The notes under the pieces are model-generated. The model did no database searches and was not told the DNA's origin. It saw only the letters and a list, made by a program, of their open reading frames with translations. A stretch of 64,000 nt of DNA from NCBI RefSeq assembly GCF_039543225.1, contig NZ_BAABJI010000001.1:1267193-1331192 (forward strand). Reading direction: 5' to 3'. The first letter of the stretch is position 1, and each line of letters starts with the position of its first letter. Shown here one piece after another: positions 45,421-53,988 of the stretch. The DNA comes from Mucilaginibacter defluvii. GTDB lineage: Bacteria > Bacteroidota > Bacteroidia > Sphingobacteriales > Sphingobacteriaceae. The position numbers were made by a program, and so were the translations under genes.

Positions 45421-45754
45421 AAATGCCGAAGAAGGATTTGATGATGGTGGCGACCACGACCAGGAAGATGCAGCTACCGAACCAGGCGGCGGCCACTTTG
45501 GAGGTGTCCTGGTCACCGGAATTCCATTTCTGGTAGACCTTGACAGCACCGATCAGGCCGACAATGGCACCGATGGCGTACATGAGGTTACACCCGCTTT
45601 CAAAATAGCTGCGTACCTGGGAATTGGCCTGTTCGATACCGGCGTTGCCGTTCTGGGCGCTGGCGGTCAGGCTAATGGCGATAAGAGCGATCGCCAGTTG
45701 GATGGTTTTCAGGGCTTTGCCCCACGATGTTCTGTTGCACTTTTTCATTTTCAA
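45419..45754 (-). CDS. traE: Conjugative transposon protein TraE (DUF4134)
   Basis: A 111-residue membrane protein. After a signal-like helix (LAIALIAISLTASAQ) it shows the DUF4134 signature SGCNLMYAIGAIVGLIGAVKVYQKWNSGD and a final helix (WFGSCIFLVVVATIIKSFFGI). It is the VirB2-like pilin candidate of this system. The gene is separated from the following DUF1896 gene by a REP-like palindrome. Confidence 0.93.
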   Translation of the reverse strand: MKMKKCNRTSWGKALKTIQLAIALIAISLTASAQNGNAGIEQANSQVRSYFESGCNLMYAIGAIVGLIGAVKVYQKWNSGDQDTSKVAAAWFGSCIFLVVVATIIKSFFGI

Positions 45755-45780
45755 ATCGTTTTGTTGTTAAAAATTCGGGC

Positions 45781-45943
45781 AAGGGTTTCCCTTACCCGCT
45801 CCCGATGTTGTTCGGGAGGGGCGGGAAATATTGCTGCGTCCGGTTTTCCTATCGTTTTCCGGTCATGGCTCTACAGCACTGGGCCGGGGCAGCAAGTACT
45901 TTGTTTGGGGTTCCCCCTGGTTGGCCCCGCTGGTCGCGGGGCC
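45781..45943. repeat. Hairpin-rich intergenic segment in the tra operon
   Basis: A 208-bp gap without a gene, holding several hairpins: AAGGG/CCCTT (45781-45793), CCCGCTCCCGA with TCGGGAG and CGGG (45795-45824, with bulge), GGGG/CCCC (45907-45916) and a perfect GGCCCCGC/GCGGGGCC (45923-45930 and 45936-45943). None has a good T tract. Confidence 0.5.
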
Positions 45944-45962
45944 GGGGATCAGGCACGGTGTG

Positions 45963-46454
45963 CTAAGCGCTCCACCACATATCCACTTCACCTTCGGTTA
46001 GCAGGGCCGTGCCGGTTCTTTCGCACTCACGGACGACGAGGGCGTTGATCTTTTCTCTGTCAGGTGTTGCCGCGAGTTCGGGGTAATCGTTGAGTATCTT
46101 TTTGAGCTGGGGAATGAGGAGCGCTGGGTTATAAGGTTTGTCGCTATGGGCTTCGATGCAGGCGCTGAGTTCCTGGCCGAGTTCATAGGTGATGCCTTCG
46201 TTCTTGTCAGCGATCTGCTCGTAGGGTTCCTGAACTGGCTGCGGAACATAGGCGACCACTTCCTCCGGCTCTTCGTAGCGCAGAGCGGCCGGCAGTTGGT
46301 GTTGATCGTTCTGCTTTCCGCTGATGCGGTCAATGAGTTGCCTGATGTCGCCGCGGTAGTATTTCCAGGCGACATAAGTGTAATATACAATGGCGATAAG
46401 CGCGGCAGCGGTGAAGAAAATGCTCCAGCTGATGTTGTTGAGTAAGTGGTTCAT
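45963..46454 (-). CDS. Membrane-anchored protein at the head of the tra operon
   Basis: A 163-residue protein with one N-terminal membrane helix (about residues 8-32, IFFTAAALIAIVYYTYVAWKYY), an acidic/Pro linker (EEPEEVVAYVPQPVQEPYEQ) and a helical C-terminal domain ending VDMWWSA. Proteins of this shape often precede traE in Bacteroidota conjugative elements, but I cannot assign a family. As the first gene it lies downstream of a direct repeat that may be an operator. Confidence 0.65.
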   Translation of the reverse strand: MNHLLNNISWSIFFTAAALIAIVYYTYVAWKYYRGDIRQLIDRISGKQNDQHQLPAALRYEEPEEVVAYVPQPVQEPYEQIADKNEGITYELGQELSACIEAHSDKPYNPALLIPQLKKILNDYPELAATPDREKINALVVRECERTGTALLTEGEVDMWWSA

Positions 46455-46528
46455 ATCCTTTGTCTTTTATATCGTTTCGTTGAGACAAAGGTGGCGGAAT
46501 GGGTAAGGCGCATAAAGTCCAACTTTTG

Positions 46529-46557
46529 CTGGTGTCCTTTTGGTGGCCTGGTGTCCT
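46529..46557. promoter_or_regulatory. Direct repeat, possible operator of the tra operon
   Basis: CTGGTGTCCT occurs twice (46529-46538 and 46548-46557) with a start-to-start distance of 19 bp, about two helical turns. It lies 75-100 bp upstream of the first tra-operon ATG. Confidence 0.5.
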
Positions 46558-46604
46558 GCTGATAATCAGGCATAAAAATTCAACATTTTTTCTAAAATAA
46601 ATTG

Positions 46605-46637
46605 CACAAAAAAGCCCATGGTGATTGGCCACGGGCT
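46605..46637 (-). terminator. Terminator of the nuclease/protease cargo operon
   Basis: Stem 46613-46621 with 46629-46637 (AGCCCGTGG/CCATGGGCT read on the minus strand, one wobble) followed by a T6-G run. It closes the transcript of the gene at 46862. Confidence 0.8.
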
Positions 46638-46861
46638 GGTAGTTGATTCAAACTATTGGTAATCTCAGTATGTCTTAGGCATCCAGAATCTTTGATGGAG
46701 AATATTGCCATTCAGGCTGCGACTTATATAAAATGACGGACATAGTGCTCGGTAAATTTTAGCGCTATGCCCGTTTTCTTCTGATTGATGCAGCACCTTG
46801 CAGAAGATGTACTTTCCCAAACCGAATTGAAATGGAGTAAGTCATTGGTTCCTTAACTAAT

Positions 46862-47485
46862 TTAGTGCACGAATATGTCGTTTCTGACTGCCCAGCAGAT
46901 CATGTCAACGCGCATCGCAGGGTGTTTAAGCGCCCTCCCCAACCTGTTTTTGAATTGTTTAAGCTCTCGCTCTTTAATAAGATGAGGTTCATATCTTGAC
47001 ATGAAAAGCATTTGAATGAAGTGAGCTTCTGTTTCTTCGCGTTGCGAAACAAACTCTTTGAAACCCGGAATGGTAAAGCTACGTACCTTAAAGTAAGCAC
47101 TGTCCATCGTCCAGTCATTGTGTTGCAGAAAATGAACGGCCTCATGGATAACCTCATTTGCTGCTCCACTATATTGTTTCGGCAAAGAGATCGTTGCATT
47201 TTTGTAGGAAAGACTATTGAATCCGTCGATCGCTTCTTTTTCGGCATCGAATAAACAAGGCCCGTTACCCTCCACCATCTTGATCGCAATGATCTCATTG
47301 TCATAGCCCTGCCAGGTATCGCGTATTTCAATTTGCGCCTCTAGCATCAGCTTTTCTGTTAGATATAGAAGGGCTTTCTTTTTTTTGTCGGAACATTCCA
47401 TTTGCTCACTTTCGTAAAATAACTTTTGATTTGTAAATAGGCTAAGATCAGTGGATCGGAAAATCAGTTGGCAACCTGGAGGCAT
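46862..47485 (-). CDS. HExxH metallopeptidase-like protein, partner of the STAND protein
   Basis: A 207-residue soluble protein. The zinc motif HEAVH sits in NEVIHEAVHFLQH, and about 31 residues later REETEAHFIQMLF supplies a Glu in the position of a third ligand. This spacing resembles ImmA/IrrE-like or other gluzincin peptidases. Two starts are possible: ATG at 47485, overlapping the preceding gene by 38 bp, or ATG at 47401. The N-terminal part upstream of residue 29 is not obviously conserved. The overlap and shared terminator make it the second gene of a two-gene operon. Activity and target are unknown. Confidence 0.7.
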   Translation of the reverse strand: MPPGCQLIFRSTDLSLFTNQKLFYESEQMECSDKKKKALLYLTEKLMLEAQIEIRDTWQGYDNEIIAIKMVEGNGPCLFDAEKEAIDGFNSLSYKNATISLPKQYSGAANEVIHEAVHFLQHNDWTMDSAYFKVRSFTIPGFKEFVSQREETEAHFIQMLFMSRYEPHLIKERELKQFKNRLGRALKHPAMRVDMICWAVRNDIFVH

Positions 47486-50400
47486 CTACGGTGGCAGTGT
47501 ACAATAATAAATTATCGTTTCCACTTGCGTTCAAATAAGGGTTTCCCTTACACTCAAAACTCATTTTTTCCAACAAGAAATGTACACCAATGTTGCTCAT
47601 GCGGGTCGTTGCATAAATCTTTTCACCGTCAAACTCGCGAAGCAGGGCTGCCGTCAGTTTGCTACTTAGTTTTTTCCCTCTGGCTCGGGGCAATGTATAA
47701 AGATAGCCCAATTCATAATCAAAATCCTGTGCATCACCGGGTAGCTGAGCTTTTGCAAATACGCCATTTCGGTAATTGGCCAGTGGCTTTTTTACAGCTG
47801 CGATGGCGATAACATGGCCGTTGTTTTCGAAAAAAGCGAGTTTCTTGATCGCTTTTAGGCGCTCGGTCAGCGTTTGCACATTGACCTCGCCGCCGTCACT
47901 GAGCATTCTCGTTATTTGACCAATTTCATCCTGGGTTAGTTGGCCGTATTCTTTCAGAGTTGGGCTGAGTGATAAGATAGTTTCCCAGGAAAACTCGTCA
48001 CGAACATTCGAGGTCCGCTCGTTCCAGAATTCGACAGCTTGCAGCTTGTCCTGGCCGTCAAATCGAACGAAATACTTCCTACTCCACTGGACGTGCGGAA
48101 TGTCCTTGAGCCGATCATGGTGTTCTTTAGATTTATAAACATGTATGAACCAGGCAAGGCTGAGCCCGGCTTCGGCAAGTTTTTTTTCAAAGATTTCCCT
48201 ATTCACCAAAGCCATTTCCTGGGCACCATCATCTCGCTCCCCTTTATGCTGGTAAAATCCTGCAATTTCCCCGTTCTTGTCTTTAAAATAGTTGCCTGCC
48301 ATCGATGTGATGTCACCAAGTTCTCTGGACAGTTTGGAGGGTATGACCATATGATTTTCGCCCCTGCTATTTGTCGAAGCCACTTTAGTTAAGGCATAAT
48401 AGACCTGGAGGGGGCCGTCTTCTGTTTCGTATTCATCCGAGTTGGAATATTCGCCTATCCAATTCATCCAAACAATGTCGGTCGCGTTAGTATAGGTAGC
48501 AGTTTTGGGACTTGTGAAAAGCGAGTCAAGGTGCTCAGCGAAACTAAATTGTTCGGCGTCCGCGTCTAAAATTGCTTCGACCATACCGATCTGTTCGGTC
48601 GATATAAAGACGGCAATGGCTTCAATGTTCGCGTAGATATAATTGTTATTGTCTTTTTGAGTGGTATCATTGTAGAGGGCAAGCATTGGCCGATCTGTCT
48701 TACCCACGAAAAATTGCGATTCGTTGAAGAGAAGCCATTTTTCGAAGTCGATCTTGCGCTCCTTTGAAACCTGCTCGCTGACATAAGTTGCGATGTCCCC
48801 TTTGTCAAATTCTTCGATAAGGTTTTCTTGAATGACCAATGACCTTAACTCGCTGTCCCTGTCGTCTGCGCTATCGCTGATCCCTTCTCCTGGATTAGGT
48901 ACATGAACGACCCTGAAATAATCGTCTAAAAATCCGCTTTCCTCTCCCGATTCGCGGTGTGGCATATAGTCGGCCAAATATCCTTTGATATAATGTACCG
49001 CTAACCATGTATACTTCTCCTCATAGGTGAACAGTTTGCTTTTGCCACCATGTGACTCATCGGTGTATCCGTTGCCTTTTGATCTGTCAAAGCCGAGGCT
49101 TCTCATATATCCGATGGCTGCCGCCATTGCCCATTCATAAGCATATAAATTAAAATCCGGATGTACGTTCCTGTATCGATCAAGTAAGGCCTTGGCCTCT
49201 TTGGAATCCCTGTCTTTCAATCTGGGGCCGGTACCATCCGGTATCTTTAAGAAGCCGGAATATGATTTTTTGATAACATACCAAGCCAGATCGTGAACGA
49301 TTGGATAGATCTCTTCTTTTGTGGTTTGAAGTGCTGTCAGGTCTAGGTTGATAAGTTCAACTTCTGTTTGTTGGTGTGGCTTGGCTAGTGCCACTTCTGT
49401 GGTACTGATCAGCTGATATTGGTAAGCGCGCTCGACGATCGCGCGGAAGCCCGCCCTTACGATGACATTGCGGTTTCTCAACGGATCCGCAAATACATTT
49501 TCCAAAGCTGCTTTGGCAATGCCGCCTAACGCTATATCATTTTTTAACTTCGGTGCCAATGCCAATGCGATCGAAGCCAGATCCTCTTGGATCTGCGGGT
49601 CTGCACTTGGAAATAGTAGCGACACCAGCTTAGCGAATTCTGAAGGTTGCTTTAGTGCCCAATTCGTAAGCGATAATCTCAGGCTGCTTCTGAAATTCTG
49701 ATCCAAAGTGGAAAGCGCCCAGGCGTAGATCAGTGGAGTTTCATTATGTAATGCGAAGTTTGAGAGGTATAATTCATTGGAGTGCCCGAGTATGGCAGAA
49801 CGCAGGCTGCCCCGTTGGTTTTGTTCGCCTTCATATCTATCAGGGCCTTGCCAGATCTTATCGCGCTCGTAGGCTGATGGGAACGAACTTAATATGTCAT
49901 GAAGGTAGCTTGCGCCAAAGTTGTTCTCCCCCTCAACACTCGCTGGCAATATCTGTTCGCGCAGCAGTTTCATCCTGCCCTCCCGTGATCCGAAAAAATG
50001 GCTGTCAACATTGGGTTTGTAAAGATCAACAAGCGCTCGCGGCGCTTTTAGCATCGCCCCGAACTGGAGGTTGAATATTTCAAGGTCATCTAGTCCTTTG
50101 GCAAGAAACCCGTTTTGACCAACCAATTTTCCCTGTTCATGAAAAAGGATGTTGACGATCAGTTGCATGATGCGTTTGCGCTCGGTCAATCGTAGTCTGG
50201 CCTCTGTTGAAGTGTTTTTTGATCCCACCGCGTTAAAGAGCTCAAAGAACGAATCGTCGGAGATGTTCGTGATCTCTCCAGCCGTGATCCGCTCTACAGT
50301 TCGGTTAGCAATGATCATTTCCGGAATTGAACGGTAGGTCATGCTGTAATCAAATTCAAAGATCGTTAAACCGTCGATTATCGATTGCTTTTGATTGCGG

Positions 50401-52358
50401 ATCAGAATACCATTATCTGCAAAATATCCTATTAGAAGATCAGTTTCATTTCCAGTAAGGTATGAACCGACAACTGGATTAACTATATTTTTTAGTTCGT
50501 CATGGCTAATCTTTTGAATCCTGATCAGGGCATTAGCGATCTCCCTTAGGCTTTTGGCGACCGGTTGACTGGCCGGCCCAAGGTCTTTCCTGATCTTCCC
50601 TGCAAACTCTGCTTCCATTTGCTTGATCTTATTTGCCAACAGCTGATTACCGGCAGTTAAGACAATAGAAGATTCATCTAATGATTGATTCTGGTAGGTT
50701 TCACAAAACAGCCTAAGCGCAAATAGACTGTCCAAGCCTCTGATGATCGTATAGGAGGAGATTGAAATGTTGTAATTCTCTTTTTTGAAATACTCGGGAA
50801 CCAATTGGCGATACGATACATCGCCCTCGACCGGTAAATTCAGCAGTCGAATGCCAGCATTGCTCGCCTCTTCCTCCCGATAAAAATAGGTTCGAGCTGA
50901 AAGAAAAAACCTTAGTCTGCTGTAATTTCGGGTATGTACTGCACACTCTCTTATTCGATGTTTCCATGTCTGCCAATTTCCGGTATCTTCTTCAACGCCG
51001 TCAACGCAGACCATCACTTTAGTTCGCGCGGCCGAAAGTTCCTCTCCGAAGCCGACACTATTATTGACCAGATGACGGTCTCTGCGAACGGCTTGCGTTT
51101 CGAGCGCCGCAAATAGCTGATCCATGCTCCAGCCATTCAACTGTAACGCGCTTAGAAGTATAGTACCCCAATTTTCATGTGGTGTATTGAAGGCCTGAAC
51201 AATAACTGCCGGGGCTCTGCTCTGCAGATGTACGTCAGTTGCGTGGGACAAGGCATGAGTTTTTCCACTTCCAGGAGACCCCAAAAAGGTTTTGTTAGGG
51301 CTTTCTAAATCCAGCTTCAATTTGTCGAGGGTAGCATGTACCCTGTGAATTGAGATCAGTTGGAATAGCTCTTCCAGCCTCACTAAAAGACCCTCGTTAT
51401 CTGGCGCTGGTATAACACGCCGCATTGAACTCAGAAGATGGAGATCTTTGACTAATCTATCGTAATCAGCAGCTTCGGGCTCTAAAGCGGCTTTTAATTT
51501 ATCAGCGATCGACCTTAAAGATTGTTGGTTTTGGCCAAGGCTTGCAATCAGTCCAATTAGGTGTAGCTCTTCATCTTTCTTTAACGCAACATCTCTCAAA
51601 ATTCGTTTACTTAAAATGGTGGCTTTCTGCAATTGGACATCATGATCGGCGAGTTGTTCCAGAACCTGCTTACGGTAGGGCTCATCAAAGAAACTGGCGC
51701 TTATTTCGGATTCAATAAAGCCCAGGGCATGTAGTTTTGGTACGTACTTTTCACCCAGCCAACCCACTTTAGCTAACTCAAACCTATTTTTTAAAAATTG
51801 TTCTGTAAGCACTTCGTTTTCGAACCAAAACTTGTGTATGCCATCGTTTTCGGGACGGGTAAGTTCAAATTCAATGGTGTCTTCAAGCCACCACACAAGA
51901 GTCAGGTTTTCATATGCTGCTTTCATCTCGATTTCGAAAGCATCGATCAATTGGTCCCCGGAGTTTTTAGTGATCTGCTTTGTGGATTCGCCGTCCTCAT
52001 CTTTGCCACCGGCAACGAATTTTAATGATGTCAGATTTCGGCGCATACACACAAAGTATTGAGTTATTGCCGGACGGATCTCGCACGCAGTTTTAATGGA
52101 GTTCCGAATTTGGCCGATATGACTGGCATCGAATCTTTCGTCGAACCATTTTGATTGCACTGCGATCACCGACCCGTCCAGCAATTCAGCGTAGGCTTCA
52201 ACACCGCCGTCACCTCCTTTACCGTTAACGACGCGGAATTTCTTGAGTTTGTCGCCATACTCTCTTTTTATATATCTTTCGAAAAGGTGATTACACAGGG
52301 TCTCAAAAGCTGCGGTTGGCGCTTCGCCGTAGTTCTTAAAATTTGACCAGACTATCAT
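47448..52358 (-). CDS. Nuclease-STAND NTPase-GNAT fusion, candidate antiphage defence protein
   Basis: A 1636-residue cytoplasmic protein. The N-terminal nuclease domain has GGDGGVEAY (Asp50, Glu54) and VQSKW (Gln68, Lys70), the Mrr/PD-(D/E)xK pattern with QxK. A P-loop NTPase follows: Walker A GSPGSGKT (360-367) and Walker B KVMVCVDGVEED (Asp453). About 1000 helical residues come next, including EKYTWLAVHYIKGYLADYM. The last 150 residues are a GNAT acetyltransferase: DYELGYLYTLPRARGKKLSSKL holds the acetyl-CoA-binding RxxGxx loop (about 1558-1565) and TRMSNIGVHFLLEKMSFE the final strand-helix. The layout resembles Avs STAND defence proteins; the terminal GNAT is not part of any Avs type I know. 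Confidence 0.85.
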   Translation of the reverse strand: MIVWSNFKNYGEAPTAAFETLCNHLFERYIKREYGDKLKKFRVVNGKGGDGGVEAYAELLDGSVIAVQSKWFDERFDASHIGQIRNSIKTACEIRPAITQYFVCMRRNLTSLKFVAGGKDEDGESTKQITKNSGDQLIDAFEIEMKAAYENLTLVWWLEDTIEFELTRPENDGIHKFWFENEVLTEQFLKNRFELAKVGWLGEKYVPKLHALGFIESEISASFFDEPYRKQVLEQLADHDVQLQKATILSKRILRDVALKKDEELHLIGLIASLGQNQQSLRSIADKLKAALEPEAADYDRLVKDLHLLSSMRRVIPAPDNEGLLVRLEELFQLISIHRVHATLDKLKLDLESPNKTFLGSPGSGKTHALSHATDVHLQSRAPAVIVQAFNTPHENWGTILLSALQLNGWSMDQLFAALETQAVRRDRHLVNNSVGFGEELSAARTKVMVCVDGVEEDTGNWQTWKHRIRECAVHTRNYSRLRFFLSARTYFYREEEASNAGIRLLNLPVEGDVSYRQLVPEYFKKENYNISISSYTIIRGLDSLFALRLFCETYQNQSLDESSIVLTAGNQLLANKIKQMEAEFAGKIRKDLGPASQPVAKSLREIANALIRIQKISHDELKNIVNPVVGSYLTGNETDLLIGYFADNGILIRNQKQSIIDGLTIFEFDYSMTYRSIPEMIIANRTVERITAGEITNISDDSFFELFNAVGSKNTSTEARLRLTERKRIMQLIVNILFHEQGKLVGQNGFLAKGLDDLEIFNLQFGAMLKAPRALVDLYKPNVDSHFFGSREGRMKLLREQILPASVEGENNFGASYLHDILSSFPSAYERDKIWQGPDRYEGEQNQRGSLRSAILGHSNELYLSNFALHNETPLIYAWALSTLDQNFRSSLRLSLTNWALKQPSEFAKLVSLLFPSADPQIQEDLASIALALAPKLKNDIALGGIAKAALENVFADPLRNRNVIVRAGFRAIVERAYQYQLISTTEVALAKPHQQTEVELINLDLTALQTTKEEIYPIVHDLAWYVIKKSYSGFLKIPDGTGPRLKDRDSKEAKALLDRYRNVHPDFNLYAYEWAMAAAIGYMRSLGFDRSKGNGYTDESHGGKSKLFTYEEKYTWLAVHYIKGYLADYMPHRESGEESGFLDDYFRVVHVPNPGEGISDSADDRDSELRSLVIQENLIEEFDKGDIATYVSEQVSKERKIDFEKWLLFNESQFFVGKTDRPMLALYNDTTQKDNNNYIYANIEAIAVFISTEQIGMVEAILDADAEQFSFAEHLDSLFTSPKTATYTNATDIVWMNWIGEYSNSDEYETEDGPLQVYYALTKVASTNSRGENHMVIPSKLSRELGDITSMAGNYFKDKNGEIAGFYQHKGERDDGAQEMALVNREIFEKKLAEAGLSLAWFIHVYKSKEHHDRLKDIPHVQWSRKYFVRFDGQDKLQAVEFWNERTSNVRDEFSWETILSLSPTLKEYGQLTQDEIGQITRMLSDGGEVNVQTLTERLKAIKKLAFFENNGHVIAIAAVKKPLANYRNGVFAKAQLPGDAQDFDYELGYLYTLPRARGKKLSSKLTAALLREFDGEKIYATTRMSNIGVHFLLEKMSFECKGNPYLNASGNDNLLLYTATVDASRLPTDFPIH

Positions 52359-52391
52359 GTGATAAAAGTTTAGTTGCTTTTATGGTGAATT

Positions 52392-52422
52392 CAAATTTAG
52401 TTTATTTCCTCCTCAATTCAAC
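52392..52422 (-). promoter_or_regulatory. Promoter of the STAND gene
   Basis: Read on the minus strand: GTTG (52419-52422), 19-nt spacer, TAAATTTG (52392-52399, exact -7 match), 34 bp before the ATG. This is the expected spacing for the Bacteroidota housekeeping sigma factor. Confidence 0.7.
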
Positions 52423-52495
52423 CGTGACTTAGGCATACGCGCGCCGAGAAAATGTCATGAGCAAGCGTTCTTATTTTAGTTAAGTTTGGCATAAT

Positions 52496-53179
52496 TCAAC
52501 CACGGATCTGGCTGATCATTTTTTGAAGGAAATGAATGACGATCTCTTTATCACGGGGTTCTGCGCGCCCGGCAATACTTCTGATAGAGTCCCAGGATAA
52601 CTTGGCACGCCAGGTGGTGGCCAAGAATGGGGCCAGTATTTGGCAGATCTTTCTAAAGCTTTTGGCTAGGACAAGTTTGACGTCAAAGGCCGATTTGAGG
52701 AGGATACCGATCTGATCGGCACTGAGTGCGAACAAGAGTTTTTCAGTTGAACGGTCGTCGATGTCATGTTTTATTATCGGCTCAGGAACCGGCATGTTGA
52801 TCAGTCGTTCGTAACGGCGTTGTACGGCATCTGCCAGGTCTTGTAAGGCATCGATGATCGCCTGAATGATCAGTCTTACCTGTTTATTTTTTGTAACCCG
52901 GCTAAGATTTTCAGCCGCCTGATACTGAAGCAACCTGATCGCCTGATCGTACTGTCCAGCGACAACCTTTATATGCTCATGGTTATAAAGGGCGAAAGCC
53001 TGGTTCTTCAAATGAAAAGCGACCTGACCGATCTCTTGCGGCAATCGTTCAGCGATCTCTGCCAGGTTATTGTCTGTTAATGTTTTGAGATCTGTTTTTG
53101 CGGGATTCAGGGTAACTTCCAGCAATTCATCAAGCCAAAAGAATGGATAAATTTGACGTTCATCATTTTTTACGCACAT
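52496..53179 (-). CDS. Conserved mobile-element protein of unknown function
   Basis: A 227-residue helical protein. The ATG at 53179 (MCVKNDERQIYPFF) is preferred because the open frame further upstream begins only with TTG. The C-terminal block ALSADQIGILLKSAFDVKLVLAKSFRKICQILAPFLATTWRAKLSWDSIRSIAGR followed by PRDKEIVIHFLQKMISQIRG follows a pattern I associate with small accessory proteins of Bacteroidota conjugative elements, some regulatory, but I cannot give a name. It lies upstream of the STAND gene on the same strand with a 137-bp gap containing that gene's own promoter. Confidence 0.6.
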   Translation of the reverse strand: MCVKNDERQIYPFFWLDELLEVTLNPAKTDLKTLTDNNLAEIAERLPQEIGQVAFHLKNQAFALYNHEHIKVVAGQYDQAIRLLQYQAAENLSRVTKNKQVRLIIQAIIDALQDLADAVQRRYERLINMPVPEPIIKHDIDDRSTEKLLFALSADQIGILLKSAFDVKLVLAKSFRKICQILAPFLATTWRAKLSWDSIRSIAGRAEPRDKEIVIHFLQKMISQIRG

Positions 53180-53359
53180 AGGGTCATTGTTTGTTGAAGG
53201 CTGCCTTAGCCGGTTGACTGGCGACAATTACACTCGGACAGCAGGATGCGTATCATTGATGCATAGGCGATGTTTTCGCCAAAGTTGTTCGTTAACTGGC
53301 CTGATAAACAATAGGGAGACCACCCAAAATCACCGAATTAGGAGGCTACCCTATGCGAT

Positions 53360-53911
53360 TTAGCTATAAAATTTAACGACCAGTTCCACTTTATTTTTGA
53401 CGCCTGACTTTGCGTAGATCTTTCTCAGGTGGGCGTCTACCGTCTTTTGTGAAATAAAGAGTTCTTCAGCGGCGGATCTGTAGGTGTGACCTGCAAGGAT
53501 ATGACGCAGAACATCAGCTTCCCGATTGGATAAATGATAGCGTTCGCAATTGCGAATGAGGTTTTGTTCTTTGTTAAGTTCGGTTTCGGTCAGCCGTTGC
53601 TGGCGCTCCGTCCGGTATTTTCTGATAAGCAATAGGTTAAGGATCGCCAAAGCAACGACGGTCAATCCCCCCATGATCCATAGTAGAGACATTTGTTTTT
53701 CAAGTAAATTGTAGATGATAGCGGTCGTTATACTCAAAAAGCAAAAATGCGGATCAACCGAGTAGGTCATTTCCACATTTCTGCAGGTGCCGATCTTGTT
53801 GATCAGCGCGCCTTGACATGCTTGCCAAAGGATGACGCCAACAACACCGGGTGACATGGTGCAGGCCTGGTCCGGGTCTCTTATTCTATGTCGTTTTTTT
53901 CGGGAACTCAT
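53360..53911 (-). CDS. Membrane-anchored LuxR-type regulator
   Basis: The C-terminal 60 residues are a clear LuxR/GerE helix-turn-helix: YHLSNREADVLRHILAGHTYRSAAEELFISQKTVDAHLRKIY. Upstream is a membrane helix (SLLWIMGGLTVVALAILNLLL) and a charged linker, so the DNA-binding domain faces the cytoplasm. The N-terminal 70 residues contain four cysteines and a second hydrophobic stretch (FCFLSITTAIIYNLL). The start is uncertain: ATG at 53911 is used, but internal Met codons before the membrane helix could be the real start. Target genes are unknown; the divergent or adjacent alpha-oxoamine synthase is a candidate. Confidence 0.75.
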   Translation of the reverse strand: MSSRKKRHRIRDPDQACTMSPGVVGVILWQACQGALINKIGTCRNVEMTYSVDPHFCFLSITTAIIYNLLEKQMSLLWIMGGLTVVALAILNLLLIRKYRTERQQRLTETELNKEQNLIRNCERYHLSNREADVLRHILAGHTYRSAAEELFISQKTVDAHLRKIYAKSGVKNKVELVVKFYS

Positions 53912-53988
53912 CACCTGGTCAGGTTGCCTTTTGGTTCTAACGTTGCGCTATACTCTAAAAAACAGGACCGGCTTTCAGCGCGGGCGTT

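Larger units (their letters stand above)
46455..46861. other. Intergenic control region before the tra operon
   Basis: A 407-bp stretch without a supported gene. Near the tra side it holds a direct repeat (46529-46557), then a minus-strand terminator (46605-46637) for the cargo genes to the right. In 46640-46860 I see only short frames of at most 50 codons without a recognisable start, so no gene is called there. Confidence 0.6.

Noticed and set aside
46640..46860. Possible small gene after the metallopeptidase gene
   Set aside because: The best minus-strand frames are 26-50 codons, lack a good start or end early, and match nothing known to me.
53287..53356. Imperfect inverted repeat ATAGGGAG...CTACCCTAT near the LuxR gene
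   Set aside because: The arms pair only partly and there is no T tract; it may be chance.
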